Positions 40,427-49,212 of a DNA stretch of 54,512 nt are shown here, one piece after another. The notes under the pieces are model-generated. The model was not told the origin of the DNA. It worked only from the letters and a program-made list of their open reading frames with translations, and made no database searches. The DNA lies in assembly GCA_019739295.1 (NCBI GenBank), contig JAHHDV010000025.1:1-54512 (forward strand). Reading direction: 5' to 3'. Within the stretch, counting starts at the first letter, position 1, and the number at the start of each line of letters is the position of its first letter. Source of the stretch: Taibaiella sp. GTDB taxonomy: Bacteria; Bacteroidota; Bacteroidia; Chitinophagales; Chitinophagaceae. The position numbers and the translations under genes are program-made.

Positions 40427-41449
40427 TTAAGATAGGTTTAAAGATGAATGAATAAACTTAGGTAGTTTATCCAATAGAATTTGCTCGGTTTCCGGCCAGG
40501 AGAGATGAGATGTTCCGCCCGAGGCATTGAAGTGCCCTCCCCCGTTGAAATGGGATTTTGCAAATAAGTTGACATCAATGCTGCCTTTGCTCCTAAATGA
40601 AAGCTTAAGCGCATCATTTCTTTCTGTAATGAGTACCCCTACTTTTATAAGACGGATACTGGTGATCATATTGACCATCCCTTCGGTATCATTGGGACCG
40701 GCTGCGAACCGCTCCAGTTCTTCTTTGGTGATATGGATATATCCAAATCCATTATCGTGATCGACGCTTAGCTTCTCATAAAATAAATACCCCATCAACC
40801 GCATCCTGTTTTCACTCCAGGTATCAAAAATCAACTCATGAATCTCAGCATGTTCGAATCCACGCATCTTAAAATCGGCGATGATCTGATGTACCGATGC
40901 TCCGGTAGCAGGAAACCGGAAACTTCCCGTATCTGTCAGCATCCCGGTATATATAGCTTGCATCACCGGCAGGTTAATTTTCTCCCCTGCACCCATCATC
41001 TGAATAAAATCATATATCATCTCCGCCGTACTACTTTTCTCCGGTGCTGAATAGAGGTAATTGAATTTTTCCAGATCAGGGAACAGGTGGTGGTCGATCA
41101 GCACCTTAGGCTGCCTGGCATTGCTTAAATAAGGCAGGATATCCTGGGTCCGTTCATACTTATTGAAATCCAGGCAAAACATTAAATCAGCCTGTTCCAA
41201 GACCTGTACCCCCTGCTCCTTATTCCGGTCAAATGATATGATCTCCCCGGCACCGGGAAGCCATTCCAGGAAGTCCGGGATGGCTGTAGGCACCACGACT
41301 TTCACGTTATGCCCGCATTGTACCAGGTAGTGATACAATGCCAATGATGACCCTATGGCATCACCATCAGGTTTGGTATGGGTAGTAATGAATATCTTTT
41401 GAGGTTGTGCTAATATCTCCTTAAGGCCATCTAAAGCTATGATCTCCAT
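40427..41449 (-). CDS. DHH-family phosphoesterase (NrnA-like oligoribonuclease/pAp phosphatase)
   Basis: A 340-residue cytoplasmic enzyme, intact in this arm. The N-terminal DHH domain shows THTKPDGDAIGSSLAL (~23-38), CLDFNKYER (~93) and IDHHLFPD (~119), the manganese-binding motifs. YTGMLTDTGSFRFPATG (~167-183) completes the site. The C-terminal DHHA1 domain ends with GGGHFNASGGTS. NrnA-type enzymes degrade very short RNA oligonucleotides and 3'-phosphoadenosine 5'-phosphate. Downstream, 21 bases away on the same strand, is the tandem FKBP gene, possibly co-transcribed. Oligonucleotide versus cyclic-dinucleotide substrate cannot be decided from motifs. Confidence 0.9.
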   Translation of the reverse strand: MEIIALDGLKEILAQPQKIFITTHTKPDGDAIGSSLALYHYLVQCGHNVKVVVPTAIPDFLEWLPGAGEIISFDRNKEQGVQVLEQADLMFCLDFNKYERTQDILPYLSNARQPKVLIDHHLFPDLEKFNYLYSAPEKSSTAEMIYDFIQMMGAGEKINLPVMQAIYTGMLTDTGSFRFPATGASVHQIIADFKMRGFEHAEIHELIFDTWSENRMRLMGYLFYEKLSVDHDNGFGYIHITKEELERFAAGPNDTEGMVNMITSIRLIKVGVLITERNDALKLSFRSKGSIDVNLFAKSHFNGGGHFNASGGTSHLSWPETEQILLDKLPKFIHSSLNLS

Positions 41450-41612
41450 ATTTCCGAAAATTCCACAAATATAAGTTCTTTTGTCTGGAGAAAGTCAGGG
41501 AATACCTGATATTCTAATATTCCCCGGTTTGAGCAGGGGAGATGGTTGCTGAAGGATCCTCTTTAACAGGAAACCGTTCTACAGATGATGCAACACCTTG
41601 ATAAAAGGTAAT

Positions 41613-41642
41613 AAAAAAAGCGGAGTTTACTCCGCTTTTTTT
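41613..41642. terminator. Terminator of the Thx gene, left copy
   Basis: AAAAAGCGGAG pairs with CTCCGCTTTTT around a 4-base loop, at the stop codon. Symmetric A/T flanks allow both directions. Mirror of 49391-49421. Confidence 0.8.
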
Positions 41643-41820
41643 ATTCTTCAGTCTTCTTAGCAGCCTTTGCTTTTTTCGCAGCTGGCTTCTTTACAGGCTC
41701 TTCAGCGGTTGCCTGTTCAGCCTTACCACCGATCCTCTTATTCTCTGCTTTCTTTCTGGCTACACCATAGCTGCCTATAGAGATCTTACCTTTTTTAGAT
41801 TTCTTATCACCTCTTCCCAT
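41641..41820 (-). CDS. 30S ribosomal protein Thx-like, left copy
   Basis: A 59-residue basic protein, mirror of 49213-49392 with the same sequence. Annotation is given with the right copy. Confidence 0.8.
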   Translation of the reverse strand: MGRGDKKSKKGKISIGSYGVARKKAENKRIGGKAEQATAEEPVKKPAAKKAKAAKKTEE

Positions 41821-41861
41821 AATGAATTGAATTTTGAAAGTTTGTATAAATTAAATGCAAT

Positions 41862-41900
41862 ATTAAAAAAAAATGCGGAAAACTTATATAGGTTTTCCGC
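41862..41900 (-). terminator. Terminator of the HU gene, left copy
   Basis: GCGGAAAAC pairs with GTTTTCCGC around an 8-base loop, with a run of eight T on the minus strand. Mirror of 49131-49168. Confidence 0.8.
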
Positions 41901-41921
41901 AAATCCGGTATCCATCAAACA

Positions 41922-42206
41922 TTATTTTCTACCGCTAGCGATTCTTGTAGCGAATTCTTTACCTGCCTTAAATTTAGGAACTTTTTTAGCTTTGATTTTG
42001 ATCACAGCACCAGTCTTAGGGTTACGACCACTGCGAGCTGATCTTTCAGAAACTGAGAATGTTCCGAAACCTACTAAAGTAACACGGTCACCTTTTTTCA
42101 GTGCGCCGATTACTGTACTTGTGAAGCTGTCAATAGCAGCATTGGCCTGTGTTTTAGTAATATCTGCATCTTTAGCCAGTTGATCAATGAGTTCTGCTTT
42201 GTTCAT
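41922..42206 (-). CDS. hup: DNA-binding protein HU, left copy
   Basis: A 94-residue HU protein identical to the copy at 48828-49112; see there. Confidence 0.94.
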   Translation of the reverse strand: MNKAELIDQLAKDADITKTQANAAIDSFTSTVIGALKKGDRVTLVGFGTFSVSERSARSGRNPKTGAVIKIKAKKVPKFKAGKEFATRIASGRK

Positions 42207-42255
42207 ACAGTTGATTTTTTAATGAATTAAATAAAAATATTTTTTAATAGATACG

Positions 42256-42286
42256 CAAATATACTTGTCTTTTTATAAGTTCCAAA
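42256..42286 (-). promoter_or_regulatory. HU promoter, left copy
   Basis: TTTG-N19-TATATTTG on the minus strand; mirror of 48748-48778. Confidence 0.75.
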
Positions 42287-42433
42287 TAATCTGCACATTT
42301 TTTTATACACAAATACAGAATATCTTTTTTCTTCCAAAACCCTTTGTTGGTCTATATCTCAGGCCGATTGGCCTGTTTTGTTCCCAGGGTGCTGATGCGT
42401 GGTTTCTATGCTTTATTGTAACTTTGTAAAGTC

Positions 42434-43673
42434 ATGAAATCATTTGAAGTTCCGATTCATTATCGCAGTCCGATAATCAGTGCGATCAAGCAGCAAAGAA
42501 AACAACTGGATAAGCTAAAGAAAGACTTCGCCCCTTCTGTCGTTAATCTGGGAAACAGGGTGACATTCTTATTGAGCCGTCATTTTGGTTTCTGCTATGG
42601 CGTAGAGAATGCGATAGAGATCGCTTTTCGTGCTGTCAAGGAAAATCCGGACAAGCGGATTTTCTTATTGAGCGAGATGATCCATAATCCCCAGGTCAAT
42701 GCGGATCTCATCTCAGAAGGAGTTAATTTCATTATGGACACGAAAGGGAAGCAACTCGTTCCCTGGGAGGATATTACAGAAAACGATATCGTTATTATCC
42801 CTGCATTTGGTACGACATTGGAGATTGAGTCTATACTGAAAGATAAAAATATTGAACCTAAAAAATACAATACCACCTGTCCTTTTGTAGAAAAAGTATG
42901 GAACAGGTCAGAAAAAAATAGGTAATGACGGCTACGGACTGGTCGTGCACGGTAAGCCTAATCACGAGGAGACCAGGGCCACATTTTCACATGCTCAGTC
43001 TCATACGCCGACTGTCGTGGTGAAAGACCTGGAACAAACTAAAATTTTGGCATCCTTTATCAAAGGAGAAAGACCGGCTGATGAATTCTATGAAACATTC
43101 GCAGGTCAGTACAGCAATGGATTCGATATCGAAAAGGATATGAAGAAAATAGGCGTCGTGAACCAAACAACCATGCTGGCAAGTGATACACAGGAAATTT
43201 CCAATTATTTGAAGGAAGTCATCAGGGAAAAATACCAATTGGATGAGCAAAATCTGAAATTTCACTTTGCTGATACAAGAGATACCCTGTGTTACGCCAC
43301 GAATGATAACCAGACTGCTGTTCAGGCCATGTTAGAAAATGAAGCAGATCTCTCTATCGTCATTGGCGGATATAATAGCAGTAATACATCTCATCTGGTG
43401 GAGCTGAGCGAAGAACACCTACCCACTTACTTTATCAACCATGAAGATTGTATCATGGACCACACTACCATCCGGCATTTCAATTTTCACGAGCATCAAG
43501 AGATCGAAACAAAAGATTTCCTGCCTCAAAAAGAACAGATCAGAATATTGATTACCTCCGGGGCCAGCTGTCCCGATGCCCTGGTGGAACGGGTAATGAT
43601 TAAGCTATCAGCAGTATTGGGCGTACAGGAAGAACTGAATCACTATGCAGCATCATTGATATCTGGAGTTTGA
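42434..43673 (+). CDS. ispH: IspH (HMBPP reductase), left copy, frameshifted
   Basis: Mirror of 47362-48600. A seventh A near 42914-42920 (six in the other arm) breaks the frame after VEKVWNRSE; otherwise identical. Cys54, Cys149 and Cys379 are all encoded. See the right copy. Confidence 0.9.
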
Positions 43674-44444
43674 TCAGGATGAGTGGAACGGACCGGGAGG
43701 ATGCCGGACCCAATCATATTTCCAATAGCTGTACTTTGCTATAGCCATGGCTAACTGCCATCCTACGCGCCCATCCAGGAATCCCAATCTCCATATATAA
43801 GATTTTATAAAAGCAAAAAATGCAGAAGTGTATTTTTTCCAAATGGGATACTGCTTTTCCAGATGCCTCATTTGCTCAGAAAAATATAAAGCATATTTTT
43901 TATTCTTATACATAACTTGTTCCAGGCTGCCGGCGGTAAGATGGTGCAGCGCACCGGGTATCTGCCTGGTCTTCATTGTATTTATTACCAAAGATTCATG
44001 GACCTGGTCCTCGCTCCACCGGGCTTTATCCTTTTCATACAGCCTGGTGATTTTCCGATCACTTCTCCCCCAGGTACCAAATCTTATTTTATCACTACCC
44101 AGGTAATTGATGCGTCTCACCCGGTATACCGTGTCCGGTTCCAGCTTTGGGTTATTGCTTAAGTATTGCCTGAGGTCATCATTGGCCAGTTCATCTGAAT
44201 CCACAGACAGGATCCAGGTATTGGAAGCCAGCAGCGCCAGCTCATTTTTTGTTTTTCCATATCCCTGCCATTCGATTGAATAGACCCTGACAGCAGGCAG
44301 TTGCTGCTGAATGGCAGCCTGGCAGGCCGATGCTGCTCCATTAATACCCAGGCATACTTCATCCACTACATCTTCGAGACTTTGAATTACTTCTATCAAA
44401 GTCTGGTTAAAAATATCGGATATGATGCAAACGGAAATTTTCAT
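43674..44444 (-). CDS. Family 2 glycosyltransferase, left copy
   Basis: Mirror of 46591-47361 with the same protein. Its stop codon abuts the stop of the convergent ispH copy without a gap. See the right copy. Confidence 0.82.
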   Translation of the reverse strand: MKISVCIISDIFNQTLIEVIQSLEDVVDEVCLGINGAASACQAAIQQQLPAVRVYSIEWQGYGKTKNELALLASNTWILSVDSDELANDDLRQYLSNNPKLEPDTVYRVRRINYLGSDKIRFGTWGRSDRKITRLYEKDKARWSEDQVHESLVINTMKTRQIPGALHHLTAGSLEQVMYKNKKYALYFSEQMRHLEKQYPIWKKYTSAFFAFIKSYIWRLGFLDGRVGWQLAMAIAKYSYWKYDWVRHPPGPFHSS

Positions 44445-44484
44445 GGTGCAAAACAAAGTCAAAAAAACGCTCCTATTCAATTAC

Positions 44485-44910
44485 TTATTTCGAAAGCACC
44501 GCGACTGTCAGCCTGCTGATACAAATGAGTTTTGCCGTTTCGTCTTCAATCCTGATCTCCCACACTTGTGTCTTACCGCCGATATGAACAGGCTTTGCAG
44601 TTCCCGTCACAGTTCCTGACCGCACACTACGGATATGATTGCAATTGATCTCTAATCCTACAGTCGTTCTTTTATCAGAATCCACACATAGATAGGAACC
44701 TACGCTACCGAGTGTTTCTGCAAGAACGGCACTTGCACCGCCATGAAGCAAACCGAAAGGCTGATGTGTGCGATGGTCTACCGGCATGGTGGCTTTCAGG
44801 TAATCCTCCCCTACTTCAACGAATGTAATGCCCAGCATTTCAGCTATTGTATTTTTTGAAAGATGGTTCAATTCCGAAAGATCAGGACTACCAAAATACC
44901 AAATTTTCAT
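44485..44910 (-). CDS. Hot-dog acyl-CoA thioesterase (PaaI/MenI-like), left copy
   Basis: Mirror of 46125-46550 with the same 141-residue protein; see there. Confidence 0.85.
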   Translation of the reverse strand: MKIWYFGSPDLSELNHLSKNTIAEMLGITFVEVGEDYLKATMPVDHRTHQPFGLLHGGASAVLAETLGSVGSYLCVDSDKRTTVGLEINCNHIRSVRSGTVTGTAKPVHIGGKTQVWEIRIEDETAKLICISRLTVAVLSK

Positions 44911-45038
44911 ATCTAAATATTAGTTTGGAAAATTAAATGCAATTTCGATATTATTATTAACTTTACGCCAACCAATTATTTAATAGTAAAATTAATTTAC
45001 ATTAAGAAATTTACTAATAAACCACTAAGAAAACGCTA

Positions 45039-45517
45039 ATGAAAACCGTATTAATTGTAGGTGCCGGTAAATCCTCCACCTACCTCATTGACTACATGCT
45101 TCGGCAGGCCAAGAACAACTGGAAAGTCATCGTTTCCGATAGTTCCGCTGAAGCAGTTGCCGAAAAGATAGCAGGGCATCCCAAAGGAGAAGCTGCCATC
45201 ATCAATATCCAGGATGACAAAGCCAGAAAAGAACTAGTAAAAAAAATCCGATATCGTCATCTCTTTAATGCCTCCCCACCTTCACATTTTACTTGCCAAG
45301 GATTGCCTGGAATATGAAAAAAACCTGATCACTTCTTCTTATGCTTCTAACGAACTAAAAGCTATGAACAGTGAGGTAATGAGTAAAAGTTTGCTTTTCA
45401 TGTGTGAAATGGGACTGGATCCGGGAATCGATCATATGAGTGCCAACAAGATCATTCATAGTATCCAGAAGATATCGGGAGATATCGTTTCTTTTAAAAG
45501 TTACTGCGGCGGCCTGG
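45039..45517 (+). pseudogene. Saccharopine-dehydrogenase-family gene, left fragment cut at the palindrome centre
   Basis: N-terminal ~160 residues of a NAD(P)-binding dehydrogenase: MKTVLIVGAGKSSTYLIDY (Rossmann nucleotide site), then GLDPGIDHMSANKII and SYCGGL. The family usually has well over 350 residues, so more than half is missing where the sequence folds back. An eighth A near 45239-45246 adds a frame break absent from the right arm. Enzymes of this family act on saccharopine or related imino acids in lysine metabolism or polyamine routes; the substrate cannot be inferred. Truncation is probably technical. Confidence 0.85.
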
Positions 45518-45540
45518 CAGGCCCCGCCGCAGTAACTTTT
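45496..45540. other. Centre of palindrome 2, inside a saccharopine-dehydrogenase-like gene
   Basis: The core is CCTG-G-CAGG with the single unpaired G at 45517. Outside it lie GCGGCGG on the left and CCCCGCCGC on the right, which differ by two bases, as expected from a GC-homopolymer indel. The gene reads Ser-Tyr-Cys-Gly-Gly-Leu up to the turn, a motif typical of this dehydrogenase family, and then becomes its own reverse complement. Confidence 0.94.
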
Positions 45541-45996
45541 AAAAGAAACGATATCTCCCGATATCTTCTGGATACTATGAATGATCTTGTTGGCACTCAT
45601 ATGATCGATTCCCGGATCCAGTCCCATTTCACACATGAAAAGCAAACTTTTACTCATTACCTCACTGTTCATAGCTTTTAGTTCGTTAGAAGCATAAGAA
45701 GAAGTGATCAGGTTTTTTTCATATTCCAGGCAATCCTTGGCAAGTAAAATGTGAAGGTGGGGAGGCATTAAAGAGATGACGATATCGGATTTTTTTACTA
45801 GTTCTTTTCTGGCTTTGTCATCCTGGATATTGATGATGGCAGCTTCTCCTTTGGGATGCCCTGCTATCTTTTCGGCAACTGCTTCAGCGGAACTATCGGA
45901 AACGATGACTTTCCAGTTGTTCTTGGCCTGCCGAAGCATGTAGTCAATGAGGTAGGTGGAGGATTTACCGGCACCTACAATTAATACGGTTTTCAT
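45518..45996 (-). pseudogene. Saccharopine-dehydrogenase-family gene, right fragment cut at the palindrome centre
   Basis: Mirror of 45039-45517. The frame is open from the start at 45996 through the Rossmann motif VGAGKSS, SDIVISLMPPHLHILLA and SYCGG. It then runs through the fold-back point into antisense sequence, so the encoded tail after residue ~160 is meaningless. It diverges from the thioesterase gene with 128 bases between. Confidence 0.85.
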
Positions 45997-46124
45997 TAGC
46001 GTTTTCTTAGTGGTTTATTAGTAAATTTCTTAATGTAAATTAATTTTACTATTAAATAATTGGTTGGCGTAAAGTTAATAATAATATCGAAATTGCATTT
46101 AATTTTCCAAACTAATATTTAGAT

Positions 46125-46550
46125 ATGAAAATTTGGTATTTTGGTAGTCCTGATCTTTCGGAATTGAACCATCTTTCAAAAAATACAATAGCTGAAATGC
46201 TGGGCATTACATTCGTTGAAGTAGGGGAGGATTACCTGAAAGCCACCATGCCGGTAGACCATCGCACACATCAGCCTTTCGGTTTGCTTCATGGCGGTGC
46301 AAGTGCCGTTCTTGCAGAAACACTCGGTAGCGTAGGTTCCTATCTATGTGTGGATTCTGATAAAAGAACGACTGTAGGATTAGAGATCAATTGCAATCAT
46401 ATCCGTAGTGTGCGGTCAGGAACTGTGACGGGAACTGCAAAGCCTGTTCATATCGGCGGTAAGACACAAGTGTGGGAGATCAGGATTGAAGACGAAACGG
46501 CAAAACTCATTTGTATCAGCAGGCTGACAGTCGCGGTGCTTTCGAAATAA
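46125..46550 (+). CDS. Hot-dog acyl-CoA thioesterase (PaaI/MenI-like)
   Basis: A 141-residue single hot-dog domain. HQPFGLLHGGASAVLAETLG carries the PaaI-type site, with the active-site Glu in LAETLG; VGLEINCNHIRSVRSG forms the opposite strand. This subgroup contains 1,4-dihydroxy-2-naphthoyl-CoA thioesterases of menaquinone synthesis and phenylacetate-route thioesterases; the HGG..A..AE pattern suits either. It is cytoplasmic with no signal. It is followed 40 bases later by the glycosyltransferase in the same direction and diverges from the dehydrogenase fragment. No menaquinone genes are nearby to settle the role. Confidence 0.86.
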   Translation: MKIWYFGSPDLSELNHLSKNTIAEMLGITFVEVGEDYLKATMPVDHRTHQPFGLLHGGASAVLAETLGSVGSYLCVDSDKRTTVGLEINCNHIRSVRSGTVTGTAKPVHIGGKTQVWEIRIEDETAKLICISRLTVAVLSK

Positions 46551-46590
46551 GTAATTGAATAGGAGCGTTTTTTTGACTTTGTTTTGCACC

Positions 46591-47361
46591 ATGAAAATTT
46601 CCGTTTGCATCATATCCGATATTTTTAACCAGACTTTGATAGAAGTAATTCAAAGTCTCGAAGATGTAGTGGATGAAGTATGCCTGGGTATTAATGGAGC
46701 AGCATCGGCCTGCCAGGCTGCCATTCAGCAGCAACTGCCTGCTGTCAGGGTCTATTCAATCGAATGGCAGGGATATGGAAAAACAAAAAATGAGCTGGCG
46801 CTGCTGGCTTCCAATACCTGGATCCTGTCTGTGGATTCAGATGAACTGGCCAATGATGACCTCAGGCAATACTTAAGCAATAACCCAAAGCTGGAACCGG
46901 ACACGGTATACCGGGTGAGACGCATCAATTACCTGGGTAGTGATAAAATAAGATTTGGTACCTGGGGGAGAAGTGATCGGAAAATCACCAGGCTGTATGA
47001 AAAGGATAAAGCCCGGTGGAGCGAGGACCAGGTCCATGAATCTTTGGTAATAAATACAATGAAGACCAGGCAGATACCCGGTGCGCTGCACCATCTTACC
47101 GCCGGCAGCCTGGAACAAGTTATGTATAAGAATAAAAAATATGCTTTATATTTTTCTGAGCAAATGAGGCATCTGGAAAAGCAGTATCCCATTTGGAAAA
47201 AATACACTTCTGCATTTTTTGCTTTTATAAAATCTTATATATGGAGATTGGGATTCCTGGATGGGCGCGTAGGATGGCAGTTAGCCATGGCTATAGCAAA
47301 GTACAGCTATTGGAAATATGATTGGGTCCGGCATCCTCCCGGTCCGTTCCACTCATCCTGA
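46591..47361 (+). CDS. Family 2 glycosyltransferase (WaaE/KdtX-like)
   Basis: 256 residues from the ATG at 46591 (MKISVCIISDIFNQ); a TTG 36 bases upstream would only add a non-family stretch. GT-A fold: strand VCIIS, VDEVCLGIN, and the metal-binding Asp-x-Asp as SVDSDEL (~85). Then comes RVRRINYLGSDKIRFGTW with RSDRKITRLYEKDKARWSED, similar to lipopolysaccharide-core beta-glucosyltransferases of the WaaE/KdtX type. VHESL and ALHHLTAGS follow. The C-terminus is aromatic and helical. It probably adds a sugar to the lipid A core or another surface glycan at the inner face of the membrane. Sugar specificity unknown. Its stop abuts the convergent ispH stop. Confidence 0.82.
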   Translation: MKISVCIISDIFNQTLIEVIQSLEDVVDEVCLGINGAASACQAAIQQQLPAVRVYSIEWQGYGKTKNELALLASNTWILSVDSDELANDDLRQYLSNNPKLEPDTVYRVRRINYLGSDKIRFGTWGRSDRKITRLYEKDKARWSEDQVHESLVINTMKTRQIPGALHHLTAGSLEQVMYKNKKYALYFSEQMRHLEKQYPIWKKYTSAFFAFIKSYIWRLGFLDGRVGWQLAMAIAKYSYWKYDWVRHPPGPFHSS

Positions 47362-48600
47362 TCAAACTCCAGATATCAATGATGCTGCATAGTGATTCAG
47401 TTCTTCCTGTACGCCCAATACTGCTGATAGCTTAATCATTACCCGTTCCACCAGGGCATCGGGACAGCTGGCCCCGGAGGTAATCAATATTCTGATCTGT
47501 TCTTTTTGAGGCAGGAAATCTTTTGTTTCGATCTCTTGATGCTCGTGAAAATTGAAATGCCGGATGGTAGTGTGGTCCATGATACAATCTTCATGGTTGA
47601 TAAAGTAAGTGGGTAGGTGTTCTTCGCTCAGCTCCACCAGATGAGATGTATTACTGCTATTATATCCGCCAATGACGATAGAGAGATCTGCTTCATTTTC
47701 TAACATGGCCTGAACAGCAGTCTGGTTATCATTCGTGGCGTAACACAGGGTATCTCTTGTATCAGCAAAGTGAAATTTCAGATTTTGCTCATCCAATTGG
47801 TATTTTTCCCTGATGACTTCCTTCAAATAATTGGAAATTTCCTGTGTATCACTTGCCAGCATGGTTGTTTGGTTCACGACGCCTATTTTCTTCATATCCT
47901 TTTCGATATCGAATCCATTGCTGTACTGACCTGCGAATGTTTCATAGAATTCATCAGCCGGTCTTTCTCCTTTGATAAAGGATGCCAAAATTTTAGTTTG
48001 TTCCAGGTCTTTCACCACGACAGTCGGCGTATGAGACTGAGCATGTGAAAATGTGGCCCTGGTCTCCTCGTGATTAGGCTTACCGTGCACGACCAGTCCG
48101 TAGCCGTCATTACCTATTTTTTCTGACCTGTTCCATACTTTTTCTACAAAAGGACAGGTGGTATTGTATTTTTTAGGTTCAATATTTTTATCTTTCAGTA
48201 TAGACTCAATCTCCAATGTCGTACCAAATGCAGGGATAATAACGATATCGTTTTCTGTAATATCCTCCCAGGGAACGAGTTGCTTCCCTTTCGTGTCCAT
48301 AATGAAATTAACTCCTTCTGAGATGAGATCCGCATTGACCTGGGGATTATGGATCATCTCGCTCAATAAGAAAATCCGCTTGTCCGGATTTTCCTTGACA
48401 GCACGAAAAGCGATCTCTATCGCATTCTCTACGCCATAGCAGAAACCAAAATGACGGCTCAATAAGAATGTCACCCTGTTTCCCAGATTAACGACAGAAG
48501 GGGCGAAGTCTTTCTTTAGCTTATCCAGTTGTTTTCTTTGCTGCTTGATCGCACTGATTATCGGACTGCGATAATGAATCGGAACTTCAAATGATTTCAT
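47362..48600 (-). CDS. ispH: 4-hydroxy-3-methylbut-2-enyl diphosphate reductase (IspH)
   Basis: A 412-residue iron-sulfur enzyme, intact in this arm. It makes isopentenyl and dimethylallyl diphosphate in the last step of the methylerythritol phosphate pathway. The three cluster ligands are Cys54 (RHFGFCYGVENA), Cys149 (NTTCPFVEKVW) and Cys379 (TSGASCPDALV). It is longer than the ~316-residue E. coli enzyme, with ~40 extra N-terminal residues and internal insertions, as in the long Bacteroidetes form. A TAACTTTG box at 48608-48615 lies directly upstream of the start. It converges on the glycosyltransferase with no bases between stops and diverges from HU. Confidence 0.95.
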   Translation of the reverse strand: MKSFEVPIHYRSPIISAIKQQRKQLDKLKKDFAPSVVNLGNRVTFLLSRHFGFCYGVENAIEIAFRAVKENPDKRIFLLSEMIHNPQVNADLISEGVNFIMDTKGKQLVPWEDITENDIVIIPAFGTTLEIESILKDKNIEPKKYNTTCPFVEKVWNRSEKIGNDGYGLVVHGKPNHEETRATFSHAQSHTPTVVVKDLEQTKILASFIKGERPADEFYETFAGQYSNGFDIEKDMKKIGVVNQTTMLASDTQEISNYLKEVIREKYQLDEQNLKFHFADTRDTLCYATNDNQTAVQAMLENEADLSIVIGGYNSSNTSHLVELSEEHLPTYFINHEDCIMDHTTIRHFNFHEHQEIETKDFLPQKEQIRILITSGASCPDALVERVMIKLSAVLGVQEELNHYAASLISGV

Positions 48601-48607
48601 GACTTTA

Positions 48608-48615
48608 CAAAGTTA
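48608..48615 (-). promoter_or_regulatory. Putative -7 element of ispH (TAACTTTG)
   Basis: Minus-strand TAACTTTG only 7 bases before the start codon, implying a very short leader; no -33 TTTG seen. The left mirror is 42419-42426. Confidence 0.3.
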
Positions 48616-48747
48616 CAATAAAGCATAGAAACCACGCATCAGCACCCTGGGAACAAAACAGGCCAATCGGCCTGAGATATAGACCAACAAAGGGTTTTGG
48701 AAGAAAAAAGATATTCTGTATTTGTGTATAAAAAAATGTGCAGATTA

Positions 48748-48778
48748 TTTGGAACTTATAAAAAGACAAGTATATTTG
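48748..48778 (+). promoter_or_regulatory. HU promoter, Bacteroidetes consensus
   Basis: TTTG at 48748-48751, a spacer of exactly 19 bases, and TATATTTG at 48771-48778, an ideal TTTG-N19-TAnnTTTG promoter. It is the best match in the window and lies 49 bases before the HU start. Confidence 0.78.
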
Positions 48779-48827
48779 CGTATCTATTAAAAAATATTTT
48801 TATTTAATTCATTAAAAAATCAACTGT

Positions 48828-49112
48828 ATGAACAAAGCAGAACTCATTGATCAACTGGCTAAAGATGCAGATATTACTAAAACACAGGCCAATGCTGCTA
48901 TTGACAGCTTCACAAGTACAGTAATCGGCGCACTGAAAAAAGGTGACCGTGTTACTTTAGTAGGTTTCGGAACATTCTCAGTTTCTGAAAGATCAGCTCG
49001 CAGTGGTCGTAACCCTAAGACTGGTGCTGTGATCAAAATCAAAGCTAAAAAAGTTCCTAAATTTAAGGCAGGTAAAGAATTCGCTACAAGAATCGCTAGC
49101 GGTAGAAAATAA
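48828..49112 (+). CDS. hup: Histone-like DNA-binding protein HU
   Basis: A 94-residue HU/IHF family protein. It has [20 protein letters not shown] in the dimerising helices, then [20 protein letters not shown], followed by [14 protein letters not shown], the DNA-binding arm with its intercalating proline. [11 protein letters not shown] closes the fold. It binds and bends chromosomal DNA as a dimer. It has its own strong promoter and a terminator at 49131-49168, so it is monocistronic. The Thx gene starts 100 bases later. Distinguishing HU from IHF rests on the homodimer-like sequence and the generic arm. Confidence 0.95.
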   Translation: MNKAELIDQLAKDADITKTQANAAIDSFTSTVIGALKKGDRVTLVGFGTFSVSERSARSGRNPKTGAVIKIKAKKVPKFKAGKEFATRIASGRK

Positions 49113-49130
49113 TGTTTGATGGATACCGGA

Positions 49131-49168
49131 TTTGCGGAAAACCTATATAAGTTTTCCGCATTTTTTTT
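49131..49168 (+). terminator. Terminator of the HU gene
   Basis: GCGGAAAAC pairs with GTTTTCCGC around an 8-base loop and is followed by eight T. Confidence 0.82.
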
Positions 49169-49212
49169 AATATTGCATTTAATTTATACAAACTTTCAAA
49201 ATTCAATTCATT

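Noticed and set aside
12215..45517. A 33-kb linear plasmid or phage with true hairpin telomeres
   Set aside because: No protelomerase, replication or phage genes are present, the content is chromosomal housekeeping, and both supposed ends lie inside conserved genes. Kept only as an alternative in the findings.
45268..45681. 137-residue frame across the centre of palindrome 2
   Set aside because: It starts after a frame break and continues into antisense sequence beyond the fold-back point.
46555..46590. TTG start for the glycosyltransferase
   Set aside because: The added 12 residues precede the conserved first strand MKISVCIIS; the ATG at 46591 fits the family.
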